64,000 nt of DNA from Prorocentrum cordatum (GCA_963575745.1 CAUYUJ010001414.1:70477-134476), one strand, 5' to 3'. Positions 33,276-44,699 are shown, counted from the first letter of the stretch. The notes: generated by a model from the letters alone, not told the origin. A program made the numbers and translations.

Positions 33276-33396
33276 CCTTTTGCCCACCCACCGGCGGCGT
33301 AGCGTCGATTCCAAGGCGATGCCTCCCTTCCCCAAGCCGGTCCTCCCCAACGATCCCCCTCAAGAGGGCTGGCGGCATCAACCCGCCACCACGCAG

Positions 33397-33460
33397 GTAC
33401 GTGTCCGCGTACGACATTGCTGGGCAGCGCGTGGGCTTCGCCCCCGCGCCACGTCCGTGA
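33397..33460 (+). CDS. Aspartic protease, last exon with stop
   Basis: Acceptor gccaccacgcag, then frame YVSAYDIAGQRVGFAPAPRP and TGA at 33458-33460. Y-x-x-x-Y-D-x-x-x-x-R-V-G-F-A-x-A is the usual last strand of A1 proteases, just before the C-terminus. Together with the exons from 17707 on it defines a gene of at least 15.75 kb on the plus strand for roughly 300 recognised codons. Confidence 0.85.
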
Positions 33461-33489
33461 GGGGCCCGCGTCGCGCGCGAGCGGGCCGT

Positions 33490-33645
33490 GCGAAGACGAC
33501 GACGACCACGACGCCGAGGGGCCACGACGACGACGACGCCGATGGCGAACGACGACGCCGACCACTCCGACGGCGAACGACGACGACCACGACCACGGCC
33601 ACGACCACGACCATGACAACCATGACGACCATGACGACCGCGACG
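33490..33645. repeat. GAC/ACC triplet-rich segment
   Basis: cgacgacgaccacgacgccg and accacgaccacggccacgac repeats downstream of the protease stop. Confidence 0.75.
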
Positions 33646-33779
33646 CTCGCACCGGCGGCCATTCCTCGGGCCGCCCGGGCGCGTGGCGTGCACGGTTCCT
33701 TGGGGCGCCCCAGCGGGCGCTGCCGCGGCGGCCTCTGCGGCAACAGGAAAAATGAGATCGCCGCGCGAAGGGGCGTCGC

Positions 33780-33961
33780 TACTCCAGATTTCGTAATAAA
33801 GGGAGGGGGGTCTCATTTCGGGAGGGGTCTCTTCCAGGCTATCTTGGAGGGCCTGGGGGGTCTGGGGACGATGTTTTGGAGGGTTCTCCCACGGGGGAGG
33901 TCTGAAATGGCTTGTATTGGAGGGTCCAGACCCCCTCCCTTTTATTACGAAATCTGGAGTA
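33780..33961. mobile_element. Family F element, copy 2
   Basis: Nearly identical to 11577-11757, including the exact 20-bp ends and the ccagaccccctccctttta inner arm. Confidence 0.9.
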
Positions 33962-34099
33962 AGCAGCGAGGGCGATCGAGGTTTGTGGGACGTGAGTTGG
34001 TCTTAGCATCGGCAGGGGGTCTGAGGTGGCCCAGCATTCGTTCCGGCCAACGGACGCGGGGGGAATTTCGGATTCTTGTCCCAACTATTCTGTTGTGAC

Positions 34100-34700
34100 C
34101 TGTAGGGAGCTTCATCGGAGGCTCCAGTGGCAGATTCCACTTGCGCCCCCCCCATCCATTACAGTGGTTCGTGGCCCAAAGGGAGCTCCACGAAGGCCCC
34201 AGTGGCAGGGCCCGCACGCGTCTTCCCCACCCAGTGCAACATGTCGTGGCCCATAAGGAACTCCACCGAAGGCCAGAGTGGCAGAATCCACCTACGTCTC
34301 CCCCGCTCAGTCTTTTGTTCCGTGGCTCACAGGGAGCTGCACCGAAGGCCCCAGTGGGAGGGTCCACATGCATCTCCCCCGCCCACTGGAGTCACTGGAG
34401 CGTTTCCTGTGCCCATAGGGGGGTTCCACCGAATGCCCCAGTGGCAGGGTCCGCATGCGTCTCGAACCCAGCACAGCCCTTCGTGCCCCTGTTGGGAGCT
34501 CCACCGAAGGCCCCAGTGGGCGCGGCCGCATGCGCCTCCCTGCCCCGGTTCGGCGCGCCCCTCGCACGCTTCGTGGCCCCACCAGGGAGCTCCACCGCCG
34601 AAGGCCCCGGAGGCCTCGGCCGCGCGCGTCGCCCCGCCCCATGCAGGCGCACCCCTCGCACGCTTCGCGGCCCCACAGGGAGCTCCACCGAAAGCGGCAA
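34100..34700. repeat. Minisatellite, 70-95-bp degenerate units
   Basis: Eight units, each with gggagctccaccgaaggccc then agtggcagggtccgcatgcg and a variable C-rich part ending in cgtggcccc. Confidence 0.85.
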
Positions 34701-34723
34701 CCACAACGCGGTATGCACAAGTG

Positions 34724-34785
34724 CAGGAGGAGGAGGAGGAGGAGGGGGAGGAGGAGGAGGAGGAGGAGGAGGAGGAGGAGATGGT
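34724..34785. repeat. GGA triplet tract
   Basis: Short (GGA)n tract. Confidence 0.9.
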
Positions 34786-34944
34786 TGGGCCCCTCGCCAG
34801 GACGATTGCCCCTTCTCGACCTCGGGGGGGCTGTCTCGTCGCCACGCCTGGACGAGACTCGACGAACTGCTGCGCTTGGGCCGCGGAAGGGGGCCGAGGA
34901 CAGATTTTGACCGGGTTGGCTTTCGCCAGCCCCTTTTTCAGGAG

Positions 34945-35101
34945 GGAAACAAAAACACACAGACAAAATTTATCGTCGACTCCCCAGAAAAAATTGAAAA
35001 TATGGGAAGTGGGGGGGAGGACAAAAACCCAGAAAATATTTGAAAGTATGGGGAATCCTGTTATTTGTGTCTATTGATTTGTGTGTCCCAGGGCCCCTTC
35101 A
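34945..35101. mobile_element. Family D element, copy 4
   Basis: aaaaacacacagacaaaatt, gaaaatatgggaagtggggg, then tgtgtctattgatttgtgtg and cccagggccccttcac. Confidence 0.75.
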
Positions 35102-35369
35102 CTCTTGACCGATTTTCTCGGGACCGATCTTCTCTGGGCCCTTCTGGCGCAGACCCCCTGGCCGCCTCAAGGTGGGAGGTGTGTTGGCCCTGCGCGGTTT
35201 GCGTTCGCTCCGCTCGCTCGCTGGGGTTTGACAAGGCACGGAGCTGGGGTTGCCAAGCGGTCCCGCCCCTGCGGTACCCACAGGGACCCGCCCATCAGGT
35301 CCACGGTGCCAGCGGGATGTTTTTTTCCCCCATATCCTAAGATGGGGTTCTTGTTATTACTTGGACGCC

Positions 35370-35755
35370 TCCTACTCCTCCTCCTTCTCATTATCCTCCT
35401 TCTCCTCCTTCTCATACCCAGACTTACTCATACACAGACTTACTCACACTCAGGTTTACTCATACCCATACTTCACACTTACTCAGACACAAGCTTACTC
35501 ATACTCATACCTACTCATACTCAGACCTACTCCTACTCAGACAATCATACCCAGACTATCTCATACTCAGAATTGTTAACAGGCGGATTCATGCTCAGAC
35601 CTACTCAGATCCTCTCATATTCTGATTTACTCATGTTGAGACTCACGCATGCCCAGACTTACTCGTACTCATACGCAGACCCAGTCGTACTCATAGCCAG
35701 ATTTACTCATACTCAGACCTACCCATCTTCAGACCTTCACATGATCTGACTTACT
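35370..35755. repeat. TACTCATACTCAGACC minisatellite
   Basis: Dozens of degenerate copies of a 12-18-bp unit (cttactcatactcagacct). Confidence 0.85.
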
Positions 35756-35764
35756 CAACACACA

Positions 35765-36605
35765 GCAGATTGTGAGGATGTCTCAGGCGGGGCGCTGGTT
35801 TCAGCACCCCTGAGGGGAGCCGCCGGGGGTGATTTCACAGGCCCGTTCGTTGTCATTTTGTTGGGATGCTTCAAGCGGTTTGCTTGTTTTCTTTTCCAAC
35901 ATCCTTGGCTACCAGAGCAGATTGTGAGGATGTCTCAGGCGGAGCGCTGGTTTCAGCTCCCCCGGAGGGAAGCCGCCAGGGGTTACCTCACGGTCCCGCT
36001 CGCGGTCGTTTTGTGGGGATGTCTGAAGCGGTTTGCTTGTTTTCTGTCCCAGCATCCTTGGCTACCAGAGCAGACTGTGAGGATGTCTCAGGCGGGGCGC
36101 TGGTTTCAGCTCCCCCGGAGGGGAGCCGCCAGGGGTTATCTCACGGTCCCGCTCGCGGTCGTTTTCGGGGGATGTCTCAAGCGGTTTGCTTGTTTTCTGT
36201 CCCAGCATCCTTGGCTACCAGAGCAGAGTGTGAGGATGTCTCAGGCGGGGCGCTGGTTTCAGCACCCCTAAGGGGAGCCGCCAGGGGTGCTGTCACGGTC
36301 CCGTTCGTGGGCGTTTTGTGGGGATGTCTCAAGCGGTTTGCTTGTTTTCTGTTCCAGCATCCTTCGCTTTCGGAGCAGATTTGGAGGATGTCTCCAGCGA
36401 GGCGCTCATGTTCACCCCCCTAAGGGGAGCCGCCGAGGGGTATTGCACGGTCCCGTTCGTGGGCGTTTTGTGGGGATGTCTCAAGCGGCTTGCTTGTTGT
36501 ATGTCTCAACATCCTTCGCTTTCGGAGCAGATTTGGAAGATGCCTCGAGCGAGGCGCTCATTTCCACCCCTCAGGTGGGCCAGATTTTGAGGATGTCTCG
36601 ATCGG
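35765..36605. repeat. Tandem array, about 153-bp units
   Basis: Six units with starts near 35772, 35923, 36077, 36229, 36381 and 36530: gtgaggatgtctcaggcggg, cgctggtttcagc, gcttgttttctgtcccagca. A frame stays open through the first units with a 51-residue repeat (KRFACFLSQHPWLPEQ and RMSQAGRWFQLP); another frame is open as well, so coding is doubtful. Confidence 0.9.
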
Positions 36606-36639
36606 TTTGCTTGTTTGGGTGGCCAGACTCGTGGGCACA

Positions 36640-36910
36640 GATTCCCCTCAGGGTGCCACAGGAGGCTCCAACAGGCTCCAGGAGGCCCCAGGAGATCACA
36701 TGAGGTCCCAGGAGGCATCAGGAGGCCACAGAACGACTCAAGAGGCCACAGGATGTCCCAAGAGGCTCAAGGAGGCCCCAGGAAGTTCCAGGAGGCCTCA
36801 GGACGCCACAGGAGGCCCCAGGAGGCCACAAGAAGCGCCAGGAGGCCTCGGAAGGCAACACGAGGCCCAGAGGCCCCAGGAGCAGGCGGCCTCAGAAGGC
36901 AACAGGAGTG
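36640..36910. repeat. CAGGAGGCCC minisatellite
   Basis: Degenerate 10-12-bp units (aggaggccccaggagg); a second short block follows at 37150-37250. Confidence 0.85.
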
Positions 36911-36934
36911 GCTCCAATCCCATGTGTTTTACGA

Positions 36935-37150
36935 ATGCTCCCATAGATTGGGCATCACCTGGAGCACGAATCCTTGATGTTATAAGTATGTTTCTGTATA
37001 TGGTCCTTCCCCTGTGTACACAATCCTAAATGTTTTACTTAGGTTGCTGTCGATTGGGCCTCTCCTGGGGCACGAGTCCTTGGTGTCTTATGTGTGTTCC
37101 TATAGTTTGCCCTTCTGTTGCCATAGATTGGGCCTCTCCTGGGCACGAAT
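36935..37150. repeat. Three units of about 75-105 bp
   Basis: atagattgggcctctcctgg, cacgaatccttg and tgtgttcctatag repeat three times. Confidence 0.7.
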
Positions 37151-37589
37151 CCTCCCTATGAGGCCCCAGGAGGCCCCCAAGAGGCCCCTGCAGGCCCCAG
37201 GAAGCCCCGGTTGGTCCCAGGAGGCCCCCCCGAGGAGGCCCCAGGCTCGTGGCGCAGAGACGCGCTCGTGCTGCTGAGGCTCCTTCACACTCCAATTCGT
37301 TCGCAGTTCGATTCATGATCAGACCGTCACAACTGAAGCCCGTTTACATTCGAGAGCTCTTGCGCCTAGACATTCACGGCGGACAGGTCCATGCGAATAG
37401 ACGCACATGTGGGGAGCTCCACGCAGTGAACAATCTCTGCGCGGGCTTGCCCATCCGGTGTTGTGGGGTCCTTGCCATTCGGTGTCATTGCACTGGCGGG
37501 AATACCCCGCGATCTGTTGCATGGCACTAAGATGCGCACATCTTATCACCTCACGCCACATGAGCAACGGCAGGAATCGGGATCGATTT

Positions 37590-37730
37590 TCCGGACGTTC
37601 GCGCATAAGTGTTCCGCGACAGGTCGCGCGTGAGCGCTTTCTTCTCCACGCAGTGTGCCACGCTGGTGGCCCGCATAAGCCACAGCGTAAGGTCAGTATG
37701 CCATCGTGCGCAAGACCTGTTTGTTGGTTT
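37590..37730. mobile_element. Family G repeat, copy 3
   Basis: gttcgcgcataagtgttccg, gctggtggcccgcataagcc, acagcgtaaggtcagtatgc, catcgtgcgcaagacctgtt. Confidence 0.7.
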
Positions 37731-37837
37731 CGCCGCTCACATCGTACCGCACTGCAGACCAGTATGCTCTGCGCCCCAACATAAGGCATGGCGTGTACGG
37801 CATGCTACTCCGTTCGAGTGACAAGAAATAGCCGGAG

Positions 37838-37888
37838 CATGAACTCTCGGGGGTCCGCGCGGAGGAGCTCCGAAAGTCTCTGTTTATG
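37838..37888. mobile_element. Family B foldback, copy 6, arms only
   Basis: catgaactctcgggggtccg joined directly to gaggagctccgaaagtctct and gtttatg. The centre is deleted, leaving both arms. Confidence 0.6.
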
Positions 37889-38131
37889 TCGCCACTGCGC
37901 TCCTCGATGCAATTGCTCTTTGCGCGCGCGGCCGCCCGACGGCGTCTCCGACGCCGCACCCGACGGCCAGCCCGACGCCGCACTGGACGCCCAGCCCGAC
38001 GCCGCACTGGACGGCCAGCCCGACGCCCAGCCCGGCGTGCGTACGGCATGCCGGTGCACTGTCGTCGTCTTGTGCGCACGTGCGTGCGCGGCTGCCGCCC
38101 TGCCGCGCACACCGCCCTTCCCTACTGGGGC

Positions 38132-38200
38132 GCAGGACGCCGAGGAGCCCGCCTACCAGCGGCTGGTGGGAGGCGGGCGCCGCTGGCCGCGAGGGGCGGG
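38132..38200 (+). CDS. Possible exon, unidentified
   Basis: After a good acceptor (cccttccctactggggcgcag) the frame reads DAEEPAYQRLVGGGRRWPRG, then becomes repeat-like. No domain. Confidence 0.25.
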
Positions 38201-38329
38201 GAGGCGAGGGGAGGCGAAGGCGAGGGGAGGCGAAGGAGGGGGAGGAGTCTCTGGGCCTCCTAGACGGGGTCGGAGGAGATGGGGTCGGTGAATCACGCCG
38301 CATCGCCGATGCGGCCCGACGCGGAGCTC

Positions 38330-38425
38330 GTGTTTCCCCACGCTGACGTCGCCGATACATGGCCGACGTCGGCGATGCATATCCGGTGCATCGCCGATAC
38401 ATCGGCGATGCATCGGCGATGCGGC
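38330..38425. repeat. GCCGATACATCGGCGATGCA repeats
   Basis: Self-complementary units tcggcgatgcat and gccgatacatcg repeat here and in weak form at 43680-43760. Confidence 0.7.
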
Positions 38426-38714
38426 GCGATCCTTCGACCCCATCTATTCGGACTCCATCTAGGAGGCCTCTGAGGAGGGAGGATTCTAAGACGTTGCGGT
38501 TCCTTTTTGGGTCGGAAGGTTCTCAGGTGGCTGGACTTCGAGGGGCAGCCACCAAGAATTGGTTTGAAGCCCTGGCGCGCATCTCCGGGTACCCGGCCCA
38601 GTTTGCTTTAAGCCCGGGGTTATAGACCCAAGCAGAAGCTTGGAATTGATGGTGCAACCGCCTTTGATGTGGATCTGCGCAGTACCAATACAGGTCGCCA
38701 GCAAGTGGGTGGCT

Positions 38715-38795
38715 TGGGGAGGGAGGGAGGGAGGGAGGGAGGGAGAGAGGGAGGGAGGGAGGAGGAGGAGGAGGAGGAGGAGGAGGGGGGAGGTG
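38715..38795. repeat. GGGA and GGA tract
   Basis: (GGGA)n passing into (GGA)n. Confidence 0.9.
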
Positions 38796-39139
38796 AGGGC
38801 CAGTGTAAATCCAAGACGCATCAGCGATGCTGCAATAATAACTCTCCCTCCAAGCTCCTTCTTCATAGGGGCTCAAAAGACTGTGCTTCCCTTGCGGGAG
38901 ATGGCCCATCAGAAGGCAACCGACCGAGAATCTTCCTTCGTGCCAAGACATCGCCCCGGGGACTGCAATGCCGCGGGTCAGCGTGATCGCTGCGTCACGA
39001 CAAGGTCACACCGTGGCAGCACACCACTCCTTGAATTCCCACGCCTTGAATCAACGTGACCATTGCGTCCGGAGGCTTCCAAATCGTGCTCGGACGCCCT
39101 TCCTGGTACTTCGACCATACGAACCCGTGAAAGCGGTGC

Positions 39140-39515
39140 CATTGTTTGAGACGAATGTCCGCGGCGCTAAGGCGAGAGCAACATTTCGAAACGGAACCTC
39201 CCTACATCCTTGAAGTTGTTGCAAAGGTTTAAGACGAGTGCGCGCTGCGCTAAGGCGAGAACCACAGCTTCAACATAAGCCTCCCTCCATCCTTGAAGCT
39301 GTTGCGAGCGTTTAAGACGAATGTGCGCGTCGCAAAGGCAGTATCTAAATGTTCAAAAGTAATCGCCTCTCACCCTGGAAGCTGCTGCAAACTTTTGACA
39401 CGAATGTGCTCTGCGCTAGTGCGAGGGCAACATGTTGAAAAGGCATCGCCCTCCATCCTTGAAGCTGTGACAAGCTTGTAAGACGGACGCGCGCGCCGTT
39501 AAGGCGAGAGCCACA
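39140..39515. repeat. Minisatellite, about 75-bp unit
   Basis: Five units: gacgaatgtgcgcggcgc, taaggcgagagccacat and ccctccatccttgaagctgt, the same family as 6175-6425. Confidence 0.8.
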
Positions 39516-39620
39516 TATGGAAAGCCGCCCGCCTTCTATTCATGCAACTGCTGCCGATGTCAAGCTTCAGGAAGCGGCGGTGGAGGAGGCGGAGGGAGGG
39601 GGCGGACGGGAGGTGAAGTC

Positions 39621-39820
39621 GGGGAAACGTAAGACTCGAGTAAGCCATAACTCGGGTTTGCCGACTCTTTTCGACGAGCGCGTTCTGGATTTTGACGGTC
39701 CCGTTTTCGCGGGATGTCTGCAGCGGGCGCCCGCGTCAGACTTCAGATTGGGTCTCGCCATTTTCGTGATGGCCCCCCCGTTAGGCCAACCCGGGTCCCC
39801 CGGGTCTTACGTCTCCCCGA
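39621..39820. mobile_element. Family I inverted-repeat element, copy 1
   Basis: gggaaacgtaagactcgagt at the left and ggtcttacgtctccccga at the right are inverted repeats; the interior has ttttgacggtcccgttttcg and gcagcgggcgcccgcgtcag. Copy 2 at 53838-54039; a right half at 39930-40009. Confidence 0.75.
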
Positions 39821-39929
39821 TACAGAAGTGATTCACCCCACAAGTGATTCCCCACCTGGATCTACGCAGGATGTGTAGAATGTTCGCAGGTGTACGGGAT
39901 GTGCTGCACAAGGTTCGTAGATTCGACGG

Positions 39930-40009
39930 GGAAATCACTGTTGGGGTACATATGGCCCTCGTTAGGCCAGCCCGGGCCCCCCGTACCCGAGTCTTCAACG
40001 TCTCCCCGA
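39930..40009. mobile_element. Family I element, right half
   Basis: cgttaggccagcccgggccc and cgagtcttcaacgtctcccc match the right end of copy 1. Confidence 0.6.
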
Positions 40010-40083
40010 ACGAGGGTGGCGTGCCCGCCAGCCCTTGGGATCGGGGGCCTACGGGCAGGGGGCGACGGGTTCGAGGTGCTCAG

Positions 40084-40193
40084 GCCCTCCTCCTTCCTCC
40101 TCGCCCTCCTCCTCCTCCTCCTCCTCCTCCTCATCCTCGCCCTCCTCCTCCTCCTCCTCCTCCTCCTCCTCCTCCTCCTCCTCCTCCTCCTCC
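40084..40193. repeat. CTC triplet tract at gap edge
   Basis: (CTC)n up to the first N. Confidence 0.95.
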
Positions 40194-40293
40194 NNNNNNN
40201 NNNNNNNNNNNNNNNNNNNNNNNNNNNNNNNNNNNNNNNNNNNNNNNNNNNNNNNNNNNNNNNNNNNNNNNNNNNNNNNNNNNNNNNNNNNNN
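40194..40293. other. Assembly gap, 100 N
   Basis: Exactly 100 N, a conventional placeholder length, so the true size is unknown. CTC repeat on its left, CAC repeat on its right. Confidence 0.99.
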
Positions 40294-40400
40294 ACATCAC
40301 CACCACCACCACCACCACCACCACTACCACCACCACAACCACCACCACCACGACAACCACGCACACACGCACGCACGCACGCACGCACGCACCACCCGCT
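40294..40400. repeat. CAC triplet and ACGC tract
   Basis: (CAC)n then cacgcacgcacgcacgcac. Confidence 0.9.
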
Positions 40401-40579
40401 ACGACACACCACGTCACGCGACGCGCGCGCGGACAGGTGCACCACCACCCACTACGCACGCGCGCGCGGAGCCACAGGTCCGCTACGACACGCGTCCGCG
40501 GATAGAGAAAATCAGCGCCATGGTAAGGGATTGGAGGGAGGGGTAGGACGTCAGATATGACGCGAGCGCACCTAGCTTG

Positions 40580-40712
40580 TCCTTCTCCTCCTCCTCCTCC
40601 TCCTCCTCCTCCCCCTCCTCCTCCTCCTCCTCTTCCTCCATCTCCCCCTGCCCCTCCCCCTCCTCCACCTCCTCCTCCTCCTCCTCCTCCTCCTTCTCCT
40701 CCTCCTCTGGTC
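40580..40712. repeat. CTC triplet tract
   Basis: Interrupted (CTC)n. Confidence 0.9.
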
Positions 40713-40777
40713 GCCTACGGCCCTGGGGGAAACCGTGCAGGGTGCTGGACGGAACATTGTAAGAAGAATAACCGCCA

Positions 40778-40926
40778 TCAGCATTTTTTTTTTTTTGCGC
40801 TCCGCGCGGATTTTTTGGATCCGCGCTGGGCCCTCCCGGTGGCGCCTCCGGCGCCGCCCCTGGCGCGCTCCGCGTGCCAGGGAGGGGGGGGTCCTGGCGC
40901 GGAACGCCAAAAGTTGATGTATATGG
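40778..40926. mobile_element. Family B foldback, copy 7
   Basis: Left side begins with a T run, then gcgctccgcgcggatttttt; the centre ggtggcgcctccggcgccgc; right side ggcgcggaacgccaaaagtt and gatgtatatgg. Confidence 0.7.
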
Positions 40927-40999
40927 CGTTTTTTCTTTTTCTAGTTGACCTAGCGCCCCTGGGCGGGAGGGGGCAGGAAGGAAAATAGGTCGGGATTCA

Positions 41000-41612
41000 C
41001 TTCGGGGATCATCCGTAAAGATGCAGAGAAGATTCGCATGGCCCCTCCGCAAGGATATAACGCACAAGCCGGGAGGTGTCGCCCACGCGTGAGGAAGGAG
41101 CACAGGTTGGGGCGATTGAAGTGGGTACGCAAAGAAATGACACGAAGACCGAACGCAGTTCTTGCCCACTTTGAACAGGACCACCTGTCGGCGTCGCCGC
41201 GGACGTTGCCGATTGAAGACGCAATCTCGCCTGCCCAGCAGCGGCCGCTGTCGGTTTTGAACCACATTCTCTGTTGGGAATCGTACAACTTTTTGCATGC
41301 TTCCGGTCTCCATTTCGGGCGTCCAAATAGGGAGGCACAGGGGCAGGGACGGAGGGAGGCACGAAATGCGCGGGAGGGGGGCAGCAACGGCAAGCCGCAG
41401 TTGAGCGGTTATCATCGCACACGCGACGAAGCGAGCTTGCACTACAAGTTTACACCTGCATTTGGCAAGTGCTCCGGGTCAACTCATACTAGTTGTTGTG
41501 CTGCAAGCTGCTGGAGTTCGCTTCGCCAGGGCTAGCTGCACGTAAGCAAGAGTGACCCCATGCCGGAGTGACCTTGATTGCGGGCGCGCAGGGGAGCCCG
41601 CCAGCAGTGGCT
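41000..41612. other. No recognised gene
   Basis: 41170-41290 shares gcccagcagcggccgctgtc with the complement of 9915-9945 and is an inverted relative of the 9.8-10.0 kb segment. No exon recognised. Confidence 0.45.
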
Positions 41613-41615
41613 CAA

Positions 41616-41841
41616 GCAGTGGCGAAGCGTCCTGCCTTGCCTATAGGCCCACCAAAGAATGTTCGAAGAACTTTTTGTAGTCTGTACGAAATTGTCTTAG
41701 AACATTTCTGGCTGATATTGTTTTGTTTTACCACATCGGGTAGATGTTCTAAGAACATTGTTTTGTTATTTGAGCAGTTTGGGGTTCTGAGAACCTTTCG
41801 TGGTAGGCCTACAGGAATGCCGGGACGGTCAGTCCCTGCGC
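41616..41841. mobile_element. Family H repeat, copy 2 (empty site)
   Basis: gcagtggcgaagcgtcctgc, ctataggcccaccaaagaat at the left and tcgtggtaggcctacaggaa at the right are partly inverted. It has no family E insertion, unlike the copy at 17824-18186. Confidence 0.75.
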
Positions 41842-41844
41842 AAG

Positions 41845-42235
41845 TAGTTTGTGGACCCCCGCGCCCCCCAACCCCTCCCGAGAGCTGCGCACCAAGGGTC
41901 CTTCGGTCACTCTTGCCTAGACTCGCTGCTGCGTGCAGCCGACTGGGGCTCGCCTCGTCAGGGCTCGCTTCGCTTGGGCCTGCCGGGCCCAGTCGGGCGG
42001 GCGGGACCCTCACGGACGGGTCAGGCGGGCGGGCCCTTGCGGTCGGGTCGGGGGGGGGGGCGTGCGAGCGGGCGGGCACGAATGGGCGGGTTTTGCAGGC
42101 GCATCCTCACGGGTTGGTCGGCTCGGGCGAGGCGAGATCCGATTGGAGCGAGACTCGGGCGAAGCGAGGTGGGGTGCCTCGGGCCAAGCGGGCTTCGGGC
42201 GAAGCGAATTTTGGGTGTTCCACATGTAGGGGTGA
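41845..42235. other. GGGC/TCGGGCG-rich region, no gene
   Basis: Repeated tcgggcgaagcgag and ggcgggc motifs; the frames have no domain. Confidence 0.45.
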
Positions 42236-42592
42236 GCAGGAGGAGGAGGAGGAGGAGGAGGAGGCGGAGAAGGAGGAGGAGGAGGAGAATTTTTGTAACA
42301 TCCACGGCAAGGGGGAAAACGAAACACAGAGGGTCACAGAGGGGAAAAAAAGAGAAGGGAACCGATCACTCATCCGGGGAGATCAACCATGACCCAACGA
42401 CAATTGTAACACCGTCGAGCCTGGGATGCCAACCCGTGGAGATGCGGTTCGGAGGAGGAGGAGGAGGAGGAGGAGGGGACGGGGGAGGAGGAGGAGGAGG
42501 AGGAGGAAGAAGAGGAGGAGGAGGAGGAAGATGAAGAGGATGAGGATGAGGAGGAGGAGGAGGAGGAGGAAGAGGTGGAGCAGGAGGAGGGA
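42236..42592. repeat. GGA triplet tracts
   Basis: Two (GGA)n blocks (42236-42292 and 42452-42592) around a short unique spacer. Confidence 0.9.
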
Positions 42593-43019
42593 ATCATGAC
42601 GATGATGATGAGGATGATGATGATGCTGCTGATCATGCTGGTGCTACGATGATCAAGATGATGATGCTGATGATGATGCTGATGATGATGATGCTGCTGA
42701 TGACGATTCTGATGATGATTATGATGCTGATGCTGATGACGATGATAATGCTGCTGATGATGCTGATGATGCTACTGATGATGCTGATGATGGTGGTGGT
42801 GGTGCTGATGATGCTGATGATGTTGCTGATGCTGATGATGTTGCCGATGATGATGCTGATGATGATGGTGATTCTGATGATGATGGTGATGGTGATGATG
42901 AGGATGAGGATGCTGATAAGGAGGTGGATGAGGATCAGCAGTAGGAAGAGGATGATGCTGCTGCTGATGACGATGACGATGACGATGCTGCTGATGATGA
43001 TGATGATGATGCTGATGGC

Positions 43020-43062
<43 letters not shown>

Positions 43063-43075
43063 TTGTTGTTAATGT

Positions 43076-43148
<73 letters not shown>

Positions 43149-43150
43149 AC
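42593..43150. repeat. GAT/GCT triplet repeat
   Basis: About 550 bp of (GAT)n with gctgatgatg variants, ending in a pure run of more than 20 GAT. Confidence 0.95.
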
Positions 43151-43189
43151 AGCAAAGAATAATACAATGAAGATGATGAGGAGGGTGAT

Positions 43190-43400
43190 GATGATGAGGA
43201 GGATGAAGAAGAGGAGGCGAGGAGGAGGAGGAAACGGAGGAGGAGCAGGAGTAGGAGGAGGCGGTTGGAACAACGCTACAAGTTAATGATTGAAGTTCGC
43301 CAAACGCAACATATGATGAGGAAGAGGGGGAGGAGGACGAGGACGAGGAGGAGGAGGAGGAGAAGAGGAAGAGGCGGAGGAGGAGGAGGAGGAGTTGGAG
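43190..43400. repeat. GGA/GAA-rich tract
   Basis: Purine-rich (GAG)n with GAT and GAC variants. Confidence 0.85.
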
Positions 43401-43824
43401 AACATTAGTATCCTCCCCTCCTCTTCCCTTCGTTCCTTCTCCCTTCTACCCTTTTTCTTTCCCCTCTCCTCCCCCTCCCCATCGCTGCCCCACTCCGTCT
43501 ACCAACCCATCTCCGTACCCTCGGCCTCCTCTCCTCCATCGCCCTCTTGCCCCCCTGCGTCCCCCTCGACACCTCCGTCCCCCTCCTCTCTTCCCAGAAG
43601 TCTCTGGAGGTCTCTGGACGTCCGCAACCTCCATGTCTTCCGAATGGGGCGGGACCAGATAGGGTCGGAGGATGATCGCGCCGCATCGCCGATGCATTTG
43701 CGATGCTACGCGATTTGGAGCCTGCTATTCTCTATCCCTCCGTCGCCGACGCACCGCCGTCGCAGCGGCGCGATCCTCCGATCCCATCTGCTCTGGCCCC
43801 ATTCGGGAGGCCTTGCAAGCCTCA

Positions 43825-43980
43825 ACCCTCGAGAAGGAGGATGAGGAGGAGGAGGAAGAGGAGGAGGAGGAGGAGGAGGAGGAGAAGGAGGCGGAGGCGG
43901 AGGAAGAGGAGGAGGAGGAGGAGGAGGAGGCGGAGGAGGAGGAGGAGGAGGAGGAGGAGGAGGAGGAGGAGGAGGAGGCG
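43825..43980. repeat. GGA triplet tract
   Basis: (GGA)n with GAA and GCG variants, directly before a possible exon region. Confidence 0.9.
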
Positions 43981-44045
43981 GCCGAGCGCTGCAGCCCCTT
44001 CGTACGTCCCCCTCCGCACCAGCGCTGGCCTTCGCCTCTCCGCAG

Positions 44046-44110
44046 GACATGCACGACGGCAACCAGCCGGCAACGAGTGCCGAGGTGCGGGGCGGCCCGC
44101 CAGGGGCTGG
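44046..44110 (+). CDS. Possible exon, unidentified
   Basis: After a strong acceptor (ggccttcgcctctccgcag) the frame reads DMHDGNQPATSAEVRGG. Too short for assignment. Confidence 0.25.
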
Positions 44111-44141
44111 GGAGGGGAGGGGCAGCGGGAGGATAACGCAG

Positions 44142-44222
44142 AGGAGGAGGTGGAGGAGGATGAGGAGGTGGAGGAGGTGGAGGAGGAGGAGGAGGAGGAG
44201 GAGGCGGAGAGGAGAGGAGGAC
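44142..44222. repeat. GGA triplet tract
   Basis: (GGA)n with GTG and GAT variants. Confidence 0.9.
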
Positions 44223-44699
44223 AAGCTAGGTGCGCTCGCGTCATGTCTGACATCATATTCCTCCTGAGACGGGAGCGTCATGGTAGAAGAGCCAGAAGTG
44301 TGGACATCGAGCTAAAAGTTAAGCGAGATCGCTTTTCTAGAAGCGACGACAACATCCGGATTGGAACACGCACAAGCAAACGCAACCGTTCAATGAAAAC
44401 CACCGCTGCAGCGGAAAAACAATCTGGAAGATCCGCAACAAAGAAATGATATCAGCGTTGCAGCGGGAGTAAGATTTGGAAGGGCCGAGAGCCAGAAGAT
44501 GGAGCCAACGCCGTAGCGGGAGCGCCGTTTTGGAAACGCTAAACAAGTCGGATGGGAAATACACTTATGATCCATCACCTTTTGAGATTCTAGGTATAAG
44601 AGATCGATACGCGGAGGGGGGAAGGCTACGACCTCGGGGTCGTCGGAGGAGAGAGGAGAGTAGGATTCATATTGTGTCATTGTGGAGGGAAGGAGGAGA

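Noticed and set aside
32280-33390. Missing protease exon with the L-G-D-x-F motif
   Set aside because: No frame in this intron shows the motif next to a usable splice site; left as not found.
36640-37280. Proline/glycine-rich frames over the CAGGAGGCCC repeat
   Set aside because: Open because of the 10-12-bp repeat; no start, domain or splice context.
41590-41620. Spliced-leader relic ending tggctcaag
   Set aside because: Only the last nine bases match the leader and no gene follows.
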